Assembly (NCBI GenBank): GCA_903891475.1 | Contig: CAITEP010000010.1 | Span: forward strand, 62,001 to 126,000 | From: an uncultured Mucilaginibacter sp. | GTDB lineage: Bacteria > Bacteroidota > Bacteroidia > Sphingobacteriales > Sphingobacteriaceae | DNA length: 64,000 nt | Direction of reading: 5' to 3' | Shown here: in pieces, positions 36,469 to 46,022 of the stretch | Numbering within the stretch: the stretch's first letter is position 1 | Layout: the number at the start of each line of letters is the position of its first letter | Made by a program: the position numbers and the translations under genes | The notes under the pieces: model-generated | The model's input: the letters and a program-made list of their open reading frames with translations, nothing else | What the model was told of the DNA's origin: nothing | Databases searched by the model: none

Positions 36469-37565
36469 TAAATATAATATTTGACGGGGTTTGTATTTAT
36501 TGTTGTTAAACGGACGGCAAAGGTAGTAAATTTATTTGATAAAATTTCAAACAATAATTGTTGCGTAAACTGCTCACTTTCAAAGTGTCCGATATCGGTT
36601 ATCAAAATTTTACCTTCGGCGTCAAAAAACTCATGGTATTTATAATCGGCGGTCACAAACGCGTCGGCTCCCGCAGCTATGGCACGCTTCAACAAAAAGC
36701 CGCCCGCGCCACCACAAACGGCGACTTTTTTGATAGGCTTGTTTATAAAATCGGTGTGCCTTATTACTTGCAGGTGCATACGCTCCTTCAACAACTTCAT
36801 AAAATCAGCTTCCGCCATCGCGGTTTCAAACTCCCCAATCATGCCCGAGCCTACCTGCTGGTTTTGGTTGGTTAGTGGAATAAGGTCATAAGCCACTTCT
36901 TCGTACGGGTGTACATTGATTAGCGCATTGATGATCTTATTTTCGTAAGCGGCTGTATAGATGGATTCAATCCTAACTTCATCTTCATGGTGGCGTTTGC
37001 CTGGCTCGCCAACATGCGGGGTGGTATTTTCATTCCCTTTAAATGTACCTACACCTTGTATATTAAAGCTTACTTCGTAATAATTGCCAATATTGCCGGT
37101 ACCGGCATTAAACAAAGCTTCGCGTACTACATCGGCATGGCTTTGGGGTACAAAGGTGATGAGTTTTTTTAGCAAATTGCTTTTGGGTGCCAATATTCGG
37201 GTATTGCTCAACCCTATTACTGAACAAATACGCGCGTTTACCCCGGTGGCTATATTATCCAGATTGGTATGTATGGCGTAAATGGCTACATTGTGGCGTA
37301 TAGCTTTTTCTACCACGCGTTCCACATAAGTGGCATGGTTAAACTTTTTTAAGCCTTTAAACACAATGGGGTGATGCGATATAATAAGCTGACAACCAGT
37401 GGCTATTGCTTCATCAACAACGGCCTCGGTACAATCAAGGCTAATCAAGGCAGCGTTTACCTCACCATCGGGCCTGCCAACAATTAAACCCGAATTGTCA
37501 TATTCTTCCTGATACGCCAAGGGAGCCAAACCTTCCAAAAAACTGATAATTGCTGCTATTTTCAT
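36468..37565 (-). CDS. Nif3-like dinuclear metal-centre protein
   Basis: A 365-residue member of the NIF3/YbgI (GTP cyclohydrolase 1 type 2 homologue) family, which forms hexameric toroids with a two-metal site. The metal-binding histidine pair is in IISHHPIVFKGLKK (about residues 61-74) and the second set is near the C-terminus (DIGHFESEQ). A central insertion domain (about 125-230, with NVHPYEEVAYDL) of the PII/CutA-like type is present, as in the longer family members. The enzymatic role is unresolved. It is coupled to the Zn-ribbon gene downstream. Confidence 0.9.
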   Translation of the reverse strand: MKIAAIISFLEGLAPLAYQEEYDNSGLIVGRPDGEVNAALISLDCTEAVVDEAIATGCQLIISHHPIVFKGLKKFNHATYVERVVEKAIRHNVAIYAIHTNLDNIATGVNARICSVIGLSNTRILAPKSNLLKKLITFVPQSHADVVREALFNAGTGNIGNYYEVSFNIQGVGTFKGNENTTPHVGEPGKRHHEDEVRIESIYTAAYENKIINALINVHPYEEVAYDLIPLTNQNQQVGSGMIGEFETAMAEADFMKLLKERMHLQVIRHTDFINKPIKKVAVCGGAGGFLLKRAIAAGADAFVTADYKYHEFFDAEGKILITDIGHFESEQFTQQLLFEILSNKFTTFAVRLTTINTNPVKYYI

Positions 37566-37700
37566 GGTATTGCAAAGAAAGTTGTTTTTATGGAAATTGG
37601 CTAATTGTAGGTCAAATTATAAAAAACCATTATATGAAAAAAGGCAGCATAATGTTCAAATTATCTACCCTTCCATTTATTATATATATGCTTTAGTACC

Positions 37701-38057
37701 TTAAAAGCTTCTCATTTTAACAAATTGGTAACTTTCGAAGGCCATTCTTTGGTTATATTCTAAGGCGAGCGATCTACTATTCACAATATCCACTATTGTC
37801 CCTATTACGCAAAGACCCCAAGTACAAAGATATAAAATGCCCATTCCTATTTGCCCAATTACAAATCGCTGAATACCAGGTATCCAAAACCCTAAAATAC
37901 AAAATATAAGCATTTCCTGAGGTGATTTACGTTTACTAGAATAAACCAGAAAAAAGGTTTGTTTTTGTTCTTCTGTTAAATCAGCAGTTCCTTGTTGCAG
38001 GAAAGCCATTTCTTCGGGAGATATACCCGGGAATGACATAAATGGGTTCGCGTTCAT
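37701..38057 (-). CDS. TM2-domain membrane protein
   Basis: A 118-residue protein with a cytosolic N-terminus of about 48 residues and then the TM2 module, two membrane helices joined by a short turn (LIFCILGFWIPGIQRFVIGQ and MGILYLCTWGLCVIGTIVDIV). The TM2 signature includes the G-x-x-RFYxG-like GIQRFVIGQ. Function is unknown in bacteria. It is monocistronic; the upstream 427-bp region up to 38484 holds three copies of a 12-bp palindrome and a hairpin but no gene. Confidence 0.82.
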   Translation of the reverse strand: MNANPFMSFPGISPEEMAFLQQGTADLTEEQKQTFFLVYSSKRKSPQEMLIFCILGFWIPGIQRFVIGQIGMGILYLCTWGLCVIGTIVDIVNSRSLALEYNQRMAFESYQFVKMRSF

Positions 38058-38204
38058 GATGGTAAGTTTTTTGCTATGCGTTTTAAATGTTGGTGTAAAA
38101 CTAAGGTATATAAAAAATTCGAAAATGATAAGTTGGCAAGAGACGATAATTTGTCGGCAAAAAGCTGGAAAATTACGGTGAGTAAAACTTCATAAAAACC
38201 TGAA

Positions 38205-38279
38205 AAATTATAATTTCTACCTTTCGAAATTATAATTTTAGGGGGTCAAATCCTTAAAAAGCCCTTCAAATTATAATTT
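38205..38279. repeat. Three copies of the palindrome AAATTATAATTT
   Basis: Identical 12-bp perfect palindromes at 38205-38216, 38227-38238 and 38268-38279, start-to-start 22 and 41 bp apart. The third lies in a larger dyad flanked by TTC and GAA. They are about 150-220 bp upstream of the TM2 gene start. In AT-rich DNA such words are likelier than usual, but three identical copies in 75 bp suggest a protein-binding site cluster or repeat element. Confidence 0.6.
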
Positions 38280-38410
38280 TGAACATAGAAAAACCCTTGA
38301 AATTTCATAAAATGCGGCAATTAATGGGAGTTAATTGCTGATTGGTTGAGTGGTTTTTGGAGGTGAATTATGGCAGAAGAGAAAAATGGGAGAAACTTTT
38401 GCGTATAAAT

Positions 38411-38451
38411 GCAAACGGAGATTTTGGAAACTATCCAAACCCTCCGTTTGC
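38411..38451 (-). terminator. Hairpin at the 3' end of the NHL-protein operon
   Basis: GCAAACGGAG (38411-38420) pairs perfectly with CTCCGTTTGC (38442-38451); the interior adds a second stem TTTTGGA with TCCAAA around AACTA. It lies 34 nt past the stop of the FN3-like lipoprotein gene. There is no strong T-run, so the terminator call is moderate. Confidence 0.6.
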
Positions 38452-38484
38452 AATATTATAATAGCTACTAATGTTATAATAGTA

Positions 38485-39177
38485 CTAATTTACAGTAAAT
38501 TGATACAATCCCGAATCGGAGGTATCGCCGTTTTGGTTTTTGGTTATTACTTTCCAATAATAGGTGGTTCCTGAGCTTACTGTCACATTGTTCAAAAACT
38601 GATCGGTTATGCCCGTAGCTACTTTTGCCGGATTATTGGTGGTATCAAAGTATACATCATAGCCTGCAATGGTACTTGGTGGTGCGATACTGCCCGTCCA
38701 GGTGAGGTTTATTTTTCCTGAGGTAGCCGTAACAGTTTGGGCAAACAAAGGCGCGGTAATGGTTGCCGGATATGGCGGATAAGAAATTGCTCCGGCTCCG
38801 GCATTATAAAACTTCCAAATATCACTTTTGGCTGTTGTTGTTGTTAGACTGGATATCGATACTACATACCATGAATAGGGCACGCCTCGCAATAAGGTTA
38901 GGGTGGCTGTAGGCAAGGTAGTGCTGGTGATGGTTGAATCTTTAGTCAATAAATTCTTTACTACCAGGGTATAGCTGTTTGTGTTGCTTCCTGCCGCCCA
39001 ACTAAAAGCGATGGAGCTTTGCGTGGTAGAAAGTATGGTGCCCGTGGTACAAACCTGGTTTTGTGCCGGAGCTGATAAGCTTGCTGCCGTTGGTGGTGGT
39101 GTTGGGTTATTGTTTTTTCCACCTCCACCACATGCAGCCAATAATACTGCTGAAAAAATAACTATCGCTTGTTTCAT
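38485..39177 (-). CDS. Lipoprotein with two fibronectin type III-like domains
   Basis: A 230-residue surface lipoprotein: lipobox LLAAC (Cys16) followed by a glycine run and a proline-rich linker (GGGGKNNNPTPPPT). Two beta-sandwich repeats follow (about 35-130 and 135-230), each with the Ser-x-Trp and Tyr-x-Trp pattern of FN3 folds (ISLTWTG / TTYYWKVITKNQNGDTSDSG). The glycine run after the Cys is similar to export signals for surface lipoproteins, an inference. Its ATG shares a base with the stop of the giant NHL gene upstream, so the two are co-expressed and possibly interact. Confidence 0.75.
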   Translation of the reverse strand: MKQAIVIFSAVLLAACGGGGKNNNPTPPPTAASLSAPAQNQVCTTGTILSTTQSSIAFSWAAGSNTNSYTLVVKNLLTKDSTITSTTLPTATLTLLRGVPYSWYVVSISSLTTTTAKSDIWKFYNAGAGAISYPPYPATITAPLFAQTVTATSGKINLTWTGSIAPPSTIAGYDVYFDTTNNPAKVATGITDQFLNNVTVSSGTTYYWKVITKNQNGDTSDSGLYQFTVN

Positions 39178-42100
39178 TACTTTATAATTTTAAACTCTTT
39201 TTTGGTGTTGTTAATCATCAGTTGTAAGCCATAGGCTCCTTTTTGAAGTTTTGATAAGTCGAGCTGCAATACACCCGATTGGTTTTGGTAATCGGCCGTG
39301 AATACCTGCAAACCGGTGTTCGTGCTATAAATCCTCACACTTACTGTGGCTATATTGCTGCTGCCTAAATTCAAATTCAAGGTGCTCTCAAATGGCATAG
39401 GGTAGGGCGATATATTAAACGAAGGATTGATGAGTTTGGTAAACACGCCCTGGCATTCCCTATCTGTTGTTACTTGTAAAGCATTGTTACCGGGTTCCAG
39501 TGGCACTGTAAAATTATTTTCGGTTGTGGTATAGGCTTTGTTATTTAGTTGTATATGATAAACTGAGCCTCCGTTTAAAGCTAATTCAATATTACCTGCT
39601 GCTTCATTAACCGTTGCGAATACTGATAAGGGTTGTGGTTGAGTAATAGTAAGGGTGTAGGTATTACTATAGTTTGCCTGCCCATCAACCGTAAAAGTTA
39701 AAGTATAGGTACCTACCGGCAGGTTGTTAAAAGTAGCTGTACTGGTAAACTTTTGAGTATTGTTTATACTGTTGCCGCTTAAAACAGCGGTATAATTATT
39801 GTTGGCTGCTGCCGTAACTGCTATGGTACCATTGCTGCTGCCGTTGCAAGTTTCGCCGGTTATGGTGATGTTATAGTTGGTTGATGGTAGGGTAAAAATA
39901 TTATTTACAGCTATTATTGTATACGTTTGGGTGGTTATACCATCCTGAGCGGTAACAATAATACGAATAGGATTATTGCTAACATTCAGATTAGTGCTAA
40001 AAGGTATGCCTGATGGGGCAATTTGGCCATTAATATGCATGGTTGCATTTACATCGGTAAGCGTAGGTGTAAACGTAATGCCACCTGTTATACTACTCAT
40101 GGTTACTGTATAGTCATTTTTATCTGACGAGAAAGATGGACTAAGCACACCTGCATTAAATGTGAGATTACTTAATGATGCAATGCTACTGGCAGCTCTA
40201 GTAACTGTAAGATTATACGTTTGAACAGTGGTTTCGTCTTGTGCTGTTACAATAATAGCAATGATATTGTCGCCCACACTTAATGGAATGTTTGCCGTTG
40301 CGGTACCAGACAATACGGCTATTCCATTTACTGTAATTTTGTTTCCAATATCTGAAAGTAAGGGTGTTAATGTAATACTGCTTATAGCATTACTTACATC
40401 TGCTTTATAGTTGAGGATATTTGACGCGAAAGTTGGACTAAGCGTACCATTACTAATGGAAAGACTACTTAATGTTACATCGATATTCTTAAGCCTGTTA
40501 ACTGTAAGCGTATAGGCTTGCGTAGTAACGCCATCTTGTGCTGTTACATTTATCAATAAGTCATTTATACCAAATGCCAACCCTGTGAATGTATAAGAAG
40601 CACCTCTTGCCACAACGTTTCCATTTACTGTTACCGTCGCGTTTGGGTCGGTAGTGATTGGTGTTATGGTTATGCTATCGGTATTACTGCTTACATCGGG
40701 TGTTGCATAAGTTGTGTTTCCCGGCGAAAAGCCGGGTGACAGTGCGCCATTGCTGGCCATTAAACTACTTAATGTTGCATCAAAACCGACAGATCTGATA
40801 ATAGAAAGTGTATATGTTTGTTGAGTAGAATTGTCTTGTGAAATTACAACAACATCAATGGTATTGCTGCCAACATTCAGCGGGATGGTTGAAGATGCTG
40901 AACCTGAAAGCACTCTTATTCCATTTACTTTTATAATCGAGTTAACATCGGTAGCGGTAGGTGTAACTGTTGCGTTCGTAACAAAGTAGGGCACACTTGC
41001 AGTATAGCTGTATGTGTTTGCGTTAAATTCAGGGCTAATGGCACCTGAACTTATACTGAGGTTATATAAACTTGCATCTGCACTATACGGCCTAATAATG
41101 GATAGCGTATAGGTTTGAGTAGTAGTACCGTCTTGAGCGGTTACAACAATTGAAATAATATTATTTCCAAAATTTAATGGAAAGTTAACAGTTGCAGTAC
41201 CCGAGATTGATACAATACCGTTTATTTTGATGATAGCATTTGTATCTGTAGTGGTTGGTGTAAGCGAAATACTTGTAACGGCGCTGCTTACGATGTCGTT
41301 ATAGTTAAGCGTTGTTGATGTAAAAGAAGGACTAAGTACACCTGCACTTATGGTAAGGCTACTTAAACTAGCATCATTGGATGAGGAAATCACTTCCAAA
41401 TTAAAAGTCGCGTTACTAACACCGGCTAAATTATAAGCGCTAACTGTAAAAGTTGTTGATGGAAATACTACATTTGGCGTACCATTTATAGTGCCTGTGG
41501 TTGCATCAAAACTAAGTCCGTCAGGTAATGCGGGACTAATAGTATAACCAGTTATGATAACTTTACGAATAACATTGGTATACGCGTCGGCAACGTAAAG
41601 ATTGCCTGTTCCATCATTCGCCAGTGCATAAGGGGCATAAAAACTCGCGGCAATACCTATGCCATCAACTAAATCCGAGTTACCATTCCCTGCAATGGTA
41701 CTTACTAAGCCTGTTTTATCTATTTTCCGAATAAGGTTATTATATGCGTCGGCAACGTAAACATTGCCCGCGAAATCGGTGGCTACACCTGCAGGCTGAT
41801 AAAAGCTTGCCGATGTTCCAATACCATTTGCAGATCCTATTGTCCCATTGCCGGCTAATGTTGTTACAATGCCCGTTGGGTCTATCTTTCGCACACTTTC
41901 ATTGCCCACGTCTCCAACATATACATTACCTGCCGCATCTGTGGCGATACCTATCGGACTATTAAAGCTTGCGCCCGTTCCTGTACCATTGCTTTGACCC
42001 GCATTGCCACTACCCGCCAACGTAGTTACTACTCCTGCAGGTGTTATTTTACGGATCAGGTTATTGCCATTGTCGGCCACATAAATATTCCCTAACAAAT

Positions 42101-44879
42101 CGGTAGCGATGCCCCTGGGATTATTAAAACTTGCATTTGTGCCTGTGCCATTGCTTTTACCAGCAACGCCCAAAGTGCCAGCAAGTGTGCTAACCATTCC
42201 TGAGGGAGTTATTTTCCGTATAGTTTTGTTTCCATAATCTGTTACATAAAAATATCCTGAAGCATCGATAGCTATACCCTTTAGGTCATTAAAGCTTGCC
42301 GATGTTCCTTGTCCGTCGGACGAACCAGGGTTTAATCCTCCTGCAAAGACACTTACTACGCCTGATGGCGTTATTTTCTGAATTAGATTGCTTTGATTTG
42401 TTATCCAATAAACATTACCGGCAGCGTCTACCGCTACACTTATTGGTACTGTTGAAGATGTTGCGCTTAGGCTGCTTACCTGCCCATAGGTGTTTGCCGG
42501 CACTGCCCCTCCTGTATTAGTTGGGCTTAGAGGTGTTATAGCCTTATTTACGCTATATTTTTGTGGCGTTTTATAGGTTATTATTGGCGCTGAGGGTAAA
42601 CTTACAGCGATACTTACCGTTGTCGAGCTGCTACCATATTGATTATAGGCTGTTATAGTATAATTTGTTGCCGGGCTTACCGCTATAGGTATGCCGCTAA
42701 TGATACCTGTTGCAGCATCAATATTTAAACCTAAAGGTAATGATGGGCTAATGGTATAACCAGTAAGCGGAATTTTGTAAATAGTACCATTTGAAGCCAC
42801 GTATAAATTCCCCAAAGCATCAAGATTAAGACCTGTTATATTATAATTTGTATTTGAATCAAATTTTAACAAGGTGGTAACAACTGCTTTCGAGTCAATT
42901 TTGCGAATCTCACTAGACCATTGATCACCAACGTAAATATTACCCGAATCATCCACGGCAATACCAGTTGGATTCGCAAAGCTTGCTGCTTTTCCTACTC
43001 CATCCACAGAACCTAAATTTCCATTACCAGCCAGAGTTGTTACCTCTCCATTTGGCGTAATTTTACGAATCAGGTTACTAACTGCATCGGATGCATAAAG
43101 GTTTCCCACTTCATCAAGAGCTAAGCCTGTTACGTATGAAAAACTTGCCGCTGCGCCTAAACCGTCGGCCGATCCGTAAGTATTGCTACCTGCCAGAGTT
43201 GTTACTACACCATTAGGGTCAATTTTACGAATCACAGGGGTTTGTTCTCCAACATAAATATTGCCTGCCGCGTCAGCAGTAAGGGTTTTCGGATTATTAA
43301 AGCTTGCTTCAGTACCTGTTCCGTTAATTGTTGTTTGATAGCCATTGCCTGCAAAAGTGCTTACTACTCCGGCGGGTGTTATTTTACGGATAAGGTTATT
43401 TCCTTCATCAGCTACATAAATATTGTTCGCCGCATCAAGTGCTAAACTATAAGGATAATAAAAACTAGCTTCTGTACCTGTCCCGTTCGCAGCGCCAACA
43501 GCGCCACTTCCTGCCAATGTAGTTACTACTCCCGCTGGTGTTATTTTACGGATAAGGTTATCAAAGCAATCGGCGATATAAATATTTCCTGATGCATCCG
43601 AAACACCTGTAGTAATTCTGGAGAAATAGGCTGAGCTTCCGGTTCCATCCACCTGTCCAAAAGCTCCGCTACCTGCAAAGGTAGTTACATTACCAACGGG
43701 GTCAATTTTACGGATTAAGTTGTTGTTTTCATCAGCTACATAAACGTTCCCAGCAGCATCAGCAGTTAGTCTATTGGGGAAATTAAAACTTGCGGACGCG
43801 CTATTGCCATTTGCCGACCCTTTTACTCCGCTTCCTGCTAAGGTGGTTACCATACCGGTAGGGTCAATTTTACGTATTTGGTTATTATATTGATCCACAA
43901 CATATACATTACCTAAAGCATCAGTGGCAACATCATTTGGATAATTAAAGGTTGCAGAGGCCCCAATTCCATTGTTACTACCAAGATTGCCGCTACCCGC
44001 CAAAGTTGTAACTACGCCTGTAGGTGTAATTTTACGTATACAGTTGTTGCTAAAATCAGCTACATAAACATTACCTGCAGCATCGGTTGCCAAACCATTC
44101 GGATAACTAAAGCTTGCAGCGGTACCTGTTCCATCGATATGCCCTCTCGTGCCACTACCGGCAAATGTTGTTACTATGCCTGAGGGGTCAATTTTACGGA
44201 TCAGGTCATTATTCGGATCGGCTACATAAACATTTCCAGCAGCATCGGTTGCTATACCAGTTGGATTCTCAAAACTTGCGAAGGTACCTACTGCATTGTC
44301 ACTACCGGAAAGGCCGCTACCTGCCAAGGTTGTTACCTCACCTTGAGGGGTTATTTTACGGATTAGGTTATTACCACTGTCTGAAACGTACAAATTGCCA
44401 GCAGTATCGGATGCCAAACCAAGCGGATAATTAAAGCTCGCGGCTGTTCCTATTCCATTGTTTGAGCCAGGTATTCCACTACCCGCAAAGGTTGTTACCA
44501 CTCCACCTGGGGTTATTTTACGGATTACGTTTTCGTAAGTAGATGCAACATAAATATTACCCGATTTATCAGCAGCAATGGCTACAGGATTTGCAAAGGT
44601 TGAAGCATTAGCAGAACCATTATTTGGAATTAAAGGGCCACCACCTGCCAATAAATCTGCTTGGCCGTAACCCTTTGTTGGTACAACGCCACCTGTATTG
44701 GTAGGGCTTAATAACGTTATATTTTTGCCTAAAGTAAAAGTTTGGGAAACAGGGTAGCTAATATTGGGCGCCTGAGCCAATAACAAAACAGGTAAAGTCA
44801 GTATTAGTGCTGCTAATAGGTATTTATTACTTTTAATAAAACCTTGGTGGTTATTTTTTTTATAGTAGATTATCTCCAT
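39177..44879 (-). CDS. Giant secreted NHL-repeat / Ig / cadherin-like protein with T9SS sorting domain
   Basis: A 1900-residue exported protein. A signal peptide (about 18-36) is followed by the start of an Ig-like domain (about 39-70), a block of about 12 NHL units (about 75-705; unit core AGNVYVADxxNNLIRKITP), and the rest of that Ig domain (TISPSLPLGLNIDAATG, about 708-760). A second Ig half (about 765-800), six NHL units (about 800-1110) and Ig tail (to about 1160) repeat the plan. Then come five cadherin-like beta-sandwich repeats of about 97 residues (1161-1660; each starts like DASLSSLTISAGVLSP and ends TTQTYTLSIIR), another beta domain, and a type A T9SS C-terminal domain (about 1823-1900, ending YGLQLMINNTKKEFKIIK). 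NHL units form propellers. It is probably a surface-attached or secreted binding protein; the ligand is unknown. Confidence 0.85.
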   Translation of the reverse strand: MEIIYYKKNNHQGFIKSNKYLLAALILTLPVLLLAQAPNISYPVSQTFTLGKNITLLSPTNTGGVVPTKGYGQADLLAGGGPLIPNNGSANASTFANPVAIAADKSGNIYVASTYENVIRKITPGGVVTTFAGSGIPGSNNGIGTAASFNYPLGLASDTAGNLYVSDSGNNLIRKITPQGEVTTLAGSGLSGSDNAVGTFASFENPTGIATDAAGNVYVADPNNDLIRKIDPSGIVTTFAGSGTRGHIDGTGTAASFSYPNGLATDAAGNVYVADFSNNCIRKITPTGVVTTLAGSGNLGSNNGIGASATFNYPNDVATDALGNVYVVDQYNNQIRKIDPTGMVTTLAGSGVKGSANGNSASASFNFPNRLTADAAGNVYVADENNNLIRKIDPVGNVTTFAGSGAFGQVDGTGSSAYFSRITTGVSDASGNIYIADCFDNLIRKITPAGVVTTLAGSGAVGAANGTGTEASFYYPYSLALDAANNIYVADEGNNLIRKITPAGVVSTFAGNGYQTTINGTGTEASFNNPKTLTADAAGNIYVGEQTPVIRKIDPNGVVTTLAGSNTYGSADGLGAAASFSYVTGLALDEVGNLYASDAVSNLIRKITPNGEVTTLAGNGNLGSVDGVGKAASFANPTGIAVDDSGNIYVGDQWSSEIRKIDSKAVVTTLLKFDSNTNYNITGLNLDALGNLYVASNGTIYKIPLTGYTISPSLPLGLNIDAATGIISGIPIAVSPATNYTITAYNQYGSSSTTVSIAVSLPSAPIITYKTPQKYSVNKAITPLSPTNTGGAVPANTYGQVSSLSATSSTVPISVAVDAAGNVYWITNQSNLIQKITPSGVVSVFAGGLNPGSSDGQGTSASFNDLKGIAIDASGYFYVTDYGNKTIRKITPSGMVSTLAGTLGVAGKSNGTGTNASFNNPRGIATDLLGNIYVADNGNNLIRKITPAGVVTTLAGSGNAGQSNGTGTGASFNSPIGIATDAAGNVYVGDVGNESVRKIDPTGIVTTLAGNGTIGSANGIGTSASFYQPAGVATDFAGNVYVADAYNNLIRKIDKTGLVSTIAGNGNSDLVDGIGIAASFYAPYALANDGTGNLYVADAYTNVIRKVIITGYTISPALPDGLSFDATTGTINGTPNVVFPSTTFTVSAYNLAGVSNATFNLEVISSSNDASLSSLTISAGVLSPSFTSTTLNYNDIVSSAVTSISLTPTTTDTNAIIKINGIVSISGTATVNFPLNFGNNIISIVVTAQDGTTTQTYTLSIIRPYSADASLYNLSISSGAISPEFNANTYSYTASVPYFVTNATVTPTATDVNSIIKVNGIRVLSGSASSTIPLNVGSNTIDVVVISQDNSTQQTYTLSIIRSVGFDATLSSLMASNGALSPGFSPGNTTYATPDVSSNTDSITITPITTDPNATVTVNGNVVARGASYTFTGLAFGINDLLINVTAQDGVTTQAYTLTVNRLKNIDVTLSSLSISNGTLSPTFASNILNYKADVSNAISSITLTPLLSDIGNKITVNGIAVLSGTATANIPLSVGDNIIAIIVTAQDETTVQTYNLTVTRAASSIASLSNLTFNAGVLSPSFSSDKNDYTVTMSSITGGITFTPTLTDVNATMHINGQIAPSGIPFSTNLNVSNNPIRIIVTAQDGITTQTYTIIAVNNIFTLPSTNYNITITGETCNGSSNGTIAVTAAANNNYTAVLSGNSINNTQKFTSTATFNNLPVGTYTLTFTVDGQANYSNTYTLTITQPQPLSVFATVNEAAGNIELALNGGSVYHIQLNNKAYTTTENNFTVPLEPGNNALQVTTDRECQGVFTKLINPSFNISPYPMPFESTLNLNLGSSNIATVSVRIYSTNTGLQVFTADYQNQSGVLQLDLSKLQKGAYGLQLMINNTKKEFKIIK

Positions 44880-45183
44880 ATAAAATTGATCTAAGGTTTA
44901 AGAAAGCTTTAGGGTTTAATATATCTAAAATATCCTTTTCAAAAATAAATGTACAATAATTATTGTGATTTAATAATTAAAGGATTAAAATATTTTTGAA
45001 TTATTAATATTACTTTTTTTAAAAACCAGAATTGCCGGATTCTTTTTTGAGCCTATGTTACTCTGTTATTGTTGGTGCTTTAATGGTGTTTTAAGGCTTC
45101 TATTTGCTTTCATATACTAGCTTTAACATTTTTTTACAAAAATTATGCCTGGCAATTTTTATGTTTACGGCAAATTGTATTTA
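44880..45183. other. AT-rich divergent intergenic region
   Basis: About 300 bp between the start of the giant NHL gene and the start of the gene at 45184. It must hold both promoters. A plus-strand TAGCTTTA near 45119 is a 7-of-8 match to the -7 consensus; no clear match was seen for the minus-strand gene. No small gene was found. Confidence 0.4.
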
Positions 45184-45945
45184 ATGCGCCTAAAAATTTG
45201 GTTTACGCTTGTTTTTGTTTTTTGCGGAATGGCAAAAATAGTGGCGCAACAAACTTTTATTTTAAAGGGCGTTATATCGAAAAAGCAAACAGTTGAAAGG
45301 GTGAGTCAGGCCTTGGTAACTAACCTCCATAGTAAAGACATTATGATGAGCGATGAGATTGGCTGGTTTAGTATTAAAGCGGCCATCGGCGACACCATTA
45401 TGTTTACCAAAGTTGATTTTACCGAACAAAAAATTGTAGTTACCGGTACTTCCGATATTGGGGTATACATGCAGCCTATTATAAACTTATCAGAAGTAGT
45501 AATAAAAGGCCAAACCAAGAAGCAGGAAATTGCGGAGGTAATGGGGCAATACCGTAGCCAGGGCACCTACTATAATGGCAAACCACCAGTCAGCACTTTT
45601 TTAACCAATCCGCTAACGGGCTTGTACGAACTTTTTGGTAAAACACCAAAGGATGCCAAACGGTTTGCCGCCTATTCAAAAAACGAGGAGCAGTACGCGG
45701 AGGTTAGGAAGCGATACAACGCGAAATTTGTTGTAAGGGTTTGTAATACCAATGACAGCCTTGCCAAAAAGTTTATAGAATACTATACGATAGACTACGA
45801 TGACATGAAAGAAATGAATGACTATGAATTAGTTAAAAGAGTGAAAGAGGCTTTTGATTACTACATAAAAAACAAGGACTCAATGGATATTGAATCGATT
45901 ACCGGACCTAGTTTAATCAAAAAAGAAATTAAGAAAAAGGATTAA
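45184..45945 (+). CDS. Exported carboxypeptidase-regulatory-like domain protein
   Basis: A 253-residue protein from ATG 45184 with signal peptide MRLKIWFTLVFVFCGMAKIVAQ and then a short carboxypeptidase-regulatory-like beta-sandwich (about 25-105: FILKGVISKKQTVERVSQALVTN to LSEVVIKGQ), as found at the N-terminus of TonB receptors but here without plug or barrel. The C-terminal half is charged and helical (KEMNDYELVKRVKEAFDYY). Such stand-alone proteins are common in Sphingobacteriaceae and are uncharacterised. The longer frame from 45145 was rejected because it places residues ahead of a good signal peptide. Confidence 0.75.
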   Translation: MRLKIWFTLVFVFCGMAKIVAQQTFILKGVISKKQTVERVSQALVTNLHSKDIMMSDEIGWFSIKAAIGDTIMFTKVDFTEQKIVVTGTSDIGVYMQPIINLSEVVIKGQTKKQEIAEVMGQYRSQGTYYNGKPPVSTFLTNPLTGLYELFGKTPKDAKRFAAYSKNEEQYAEVRKRYNAKFVVRVCNTNDSLAKKFIEYYTIDYDDMKEMNDYELVKRVKEAFDYYIKNKDSMDIESITGPSLIKKEIKKKD

Positions 45946-46022
45946 TCTTCTGCTTCAAATGCTTTCATTCAAAAAGCTCATTGTGATATTTTATAAAAAA
46001 ACAATAACAATTTTATCCCTAT

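Noticed and set aside
39177..44879. Phase-variable or CRISPR-like DNA repeats in the giant gene
   Set aside because: The repeats of about 165 bp encode NHL units in a single intact frame and are explained by protein structure.
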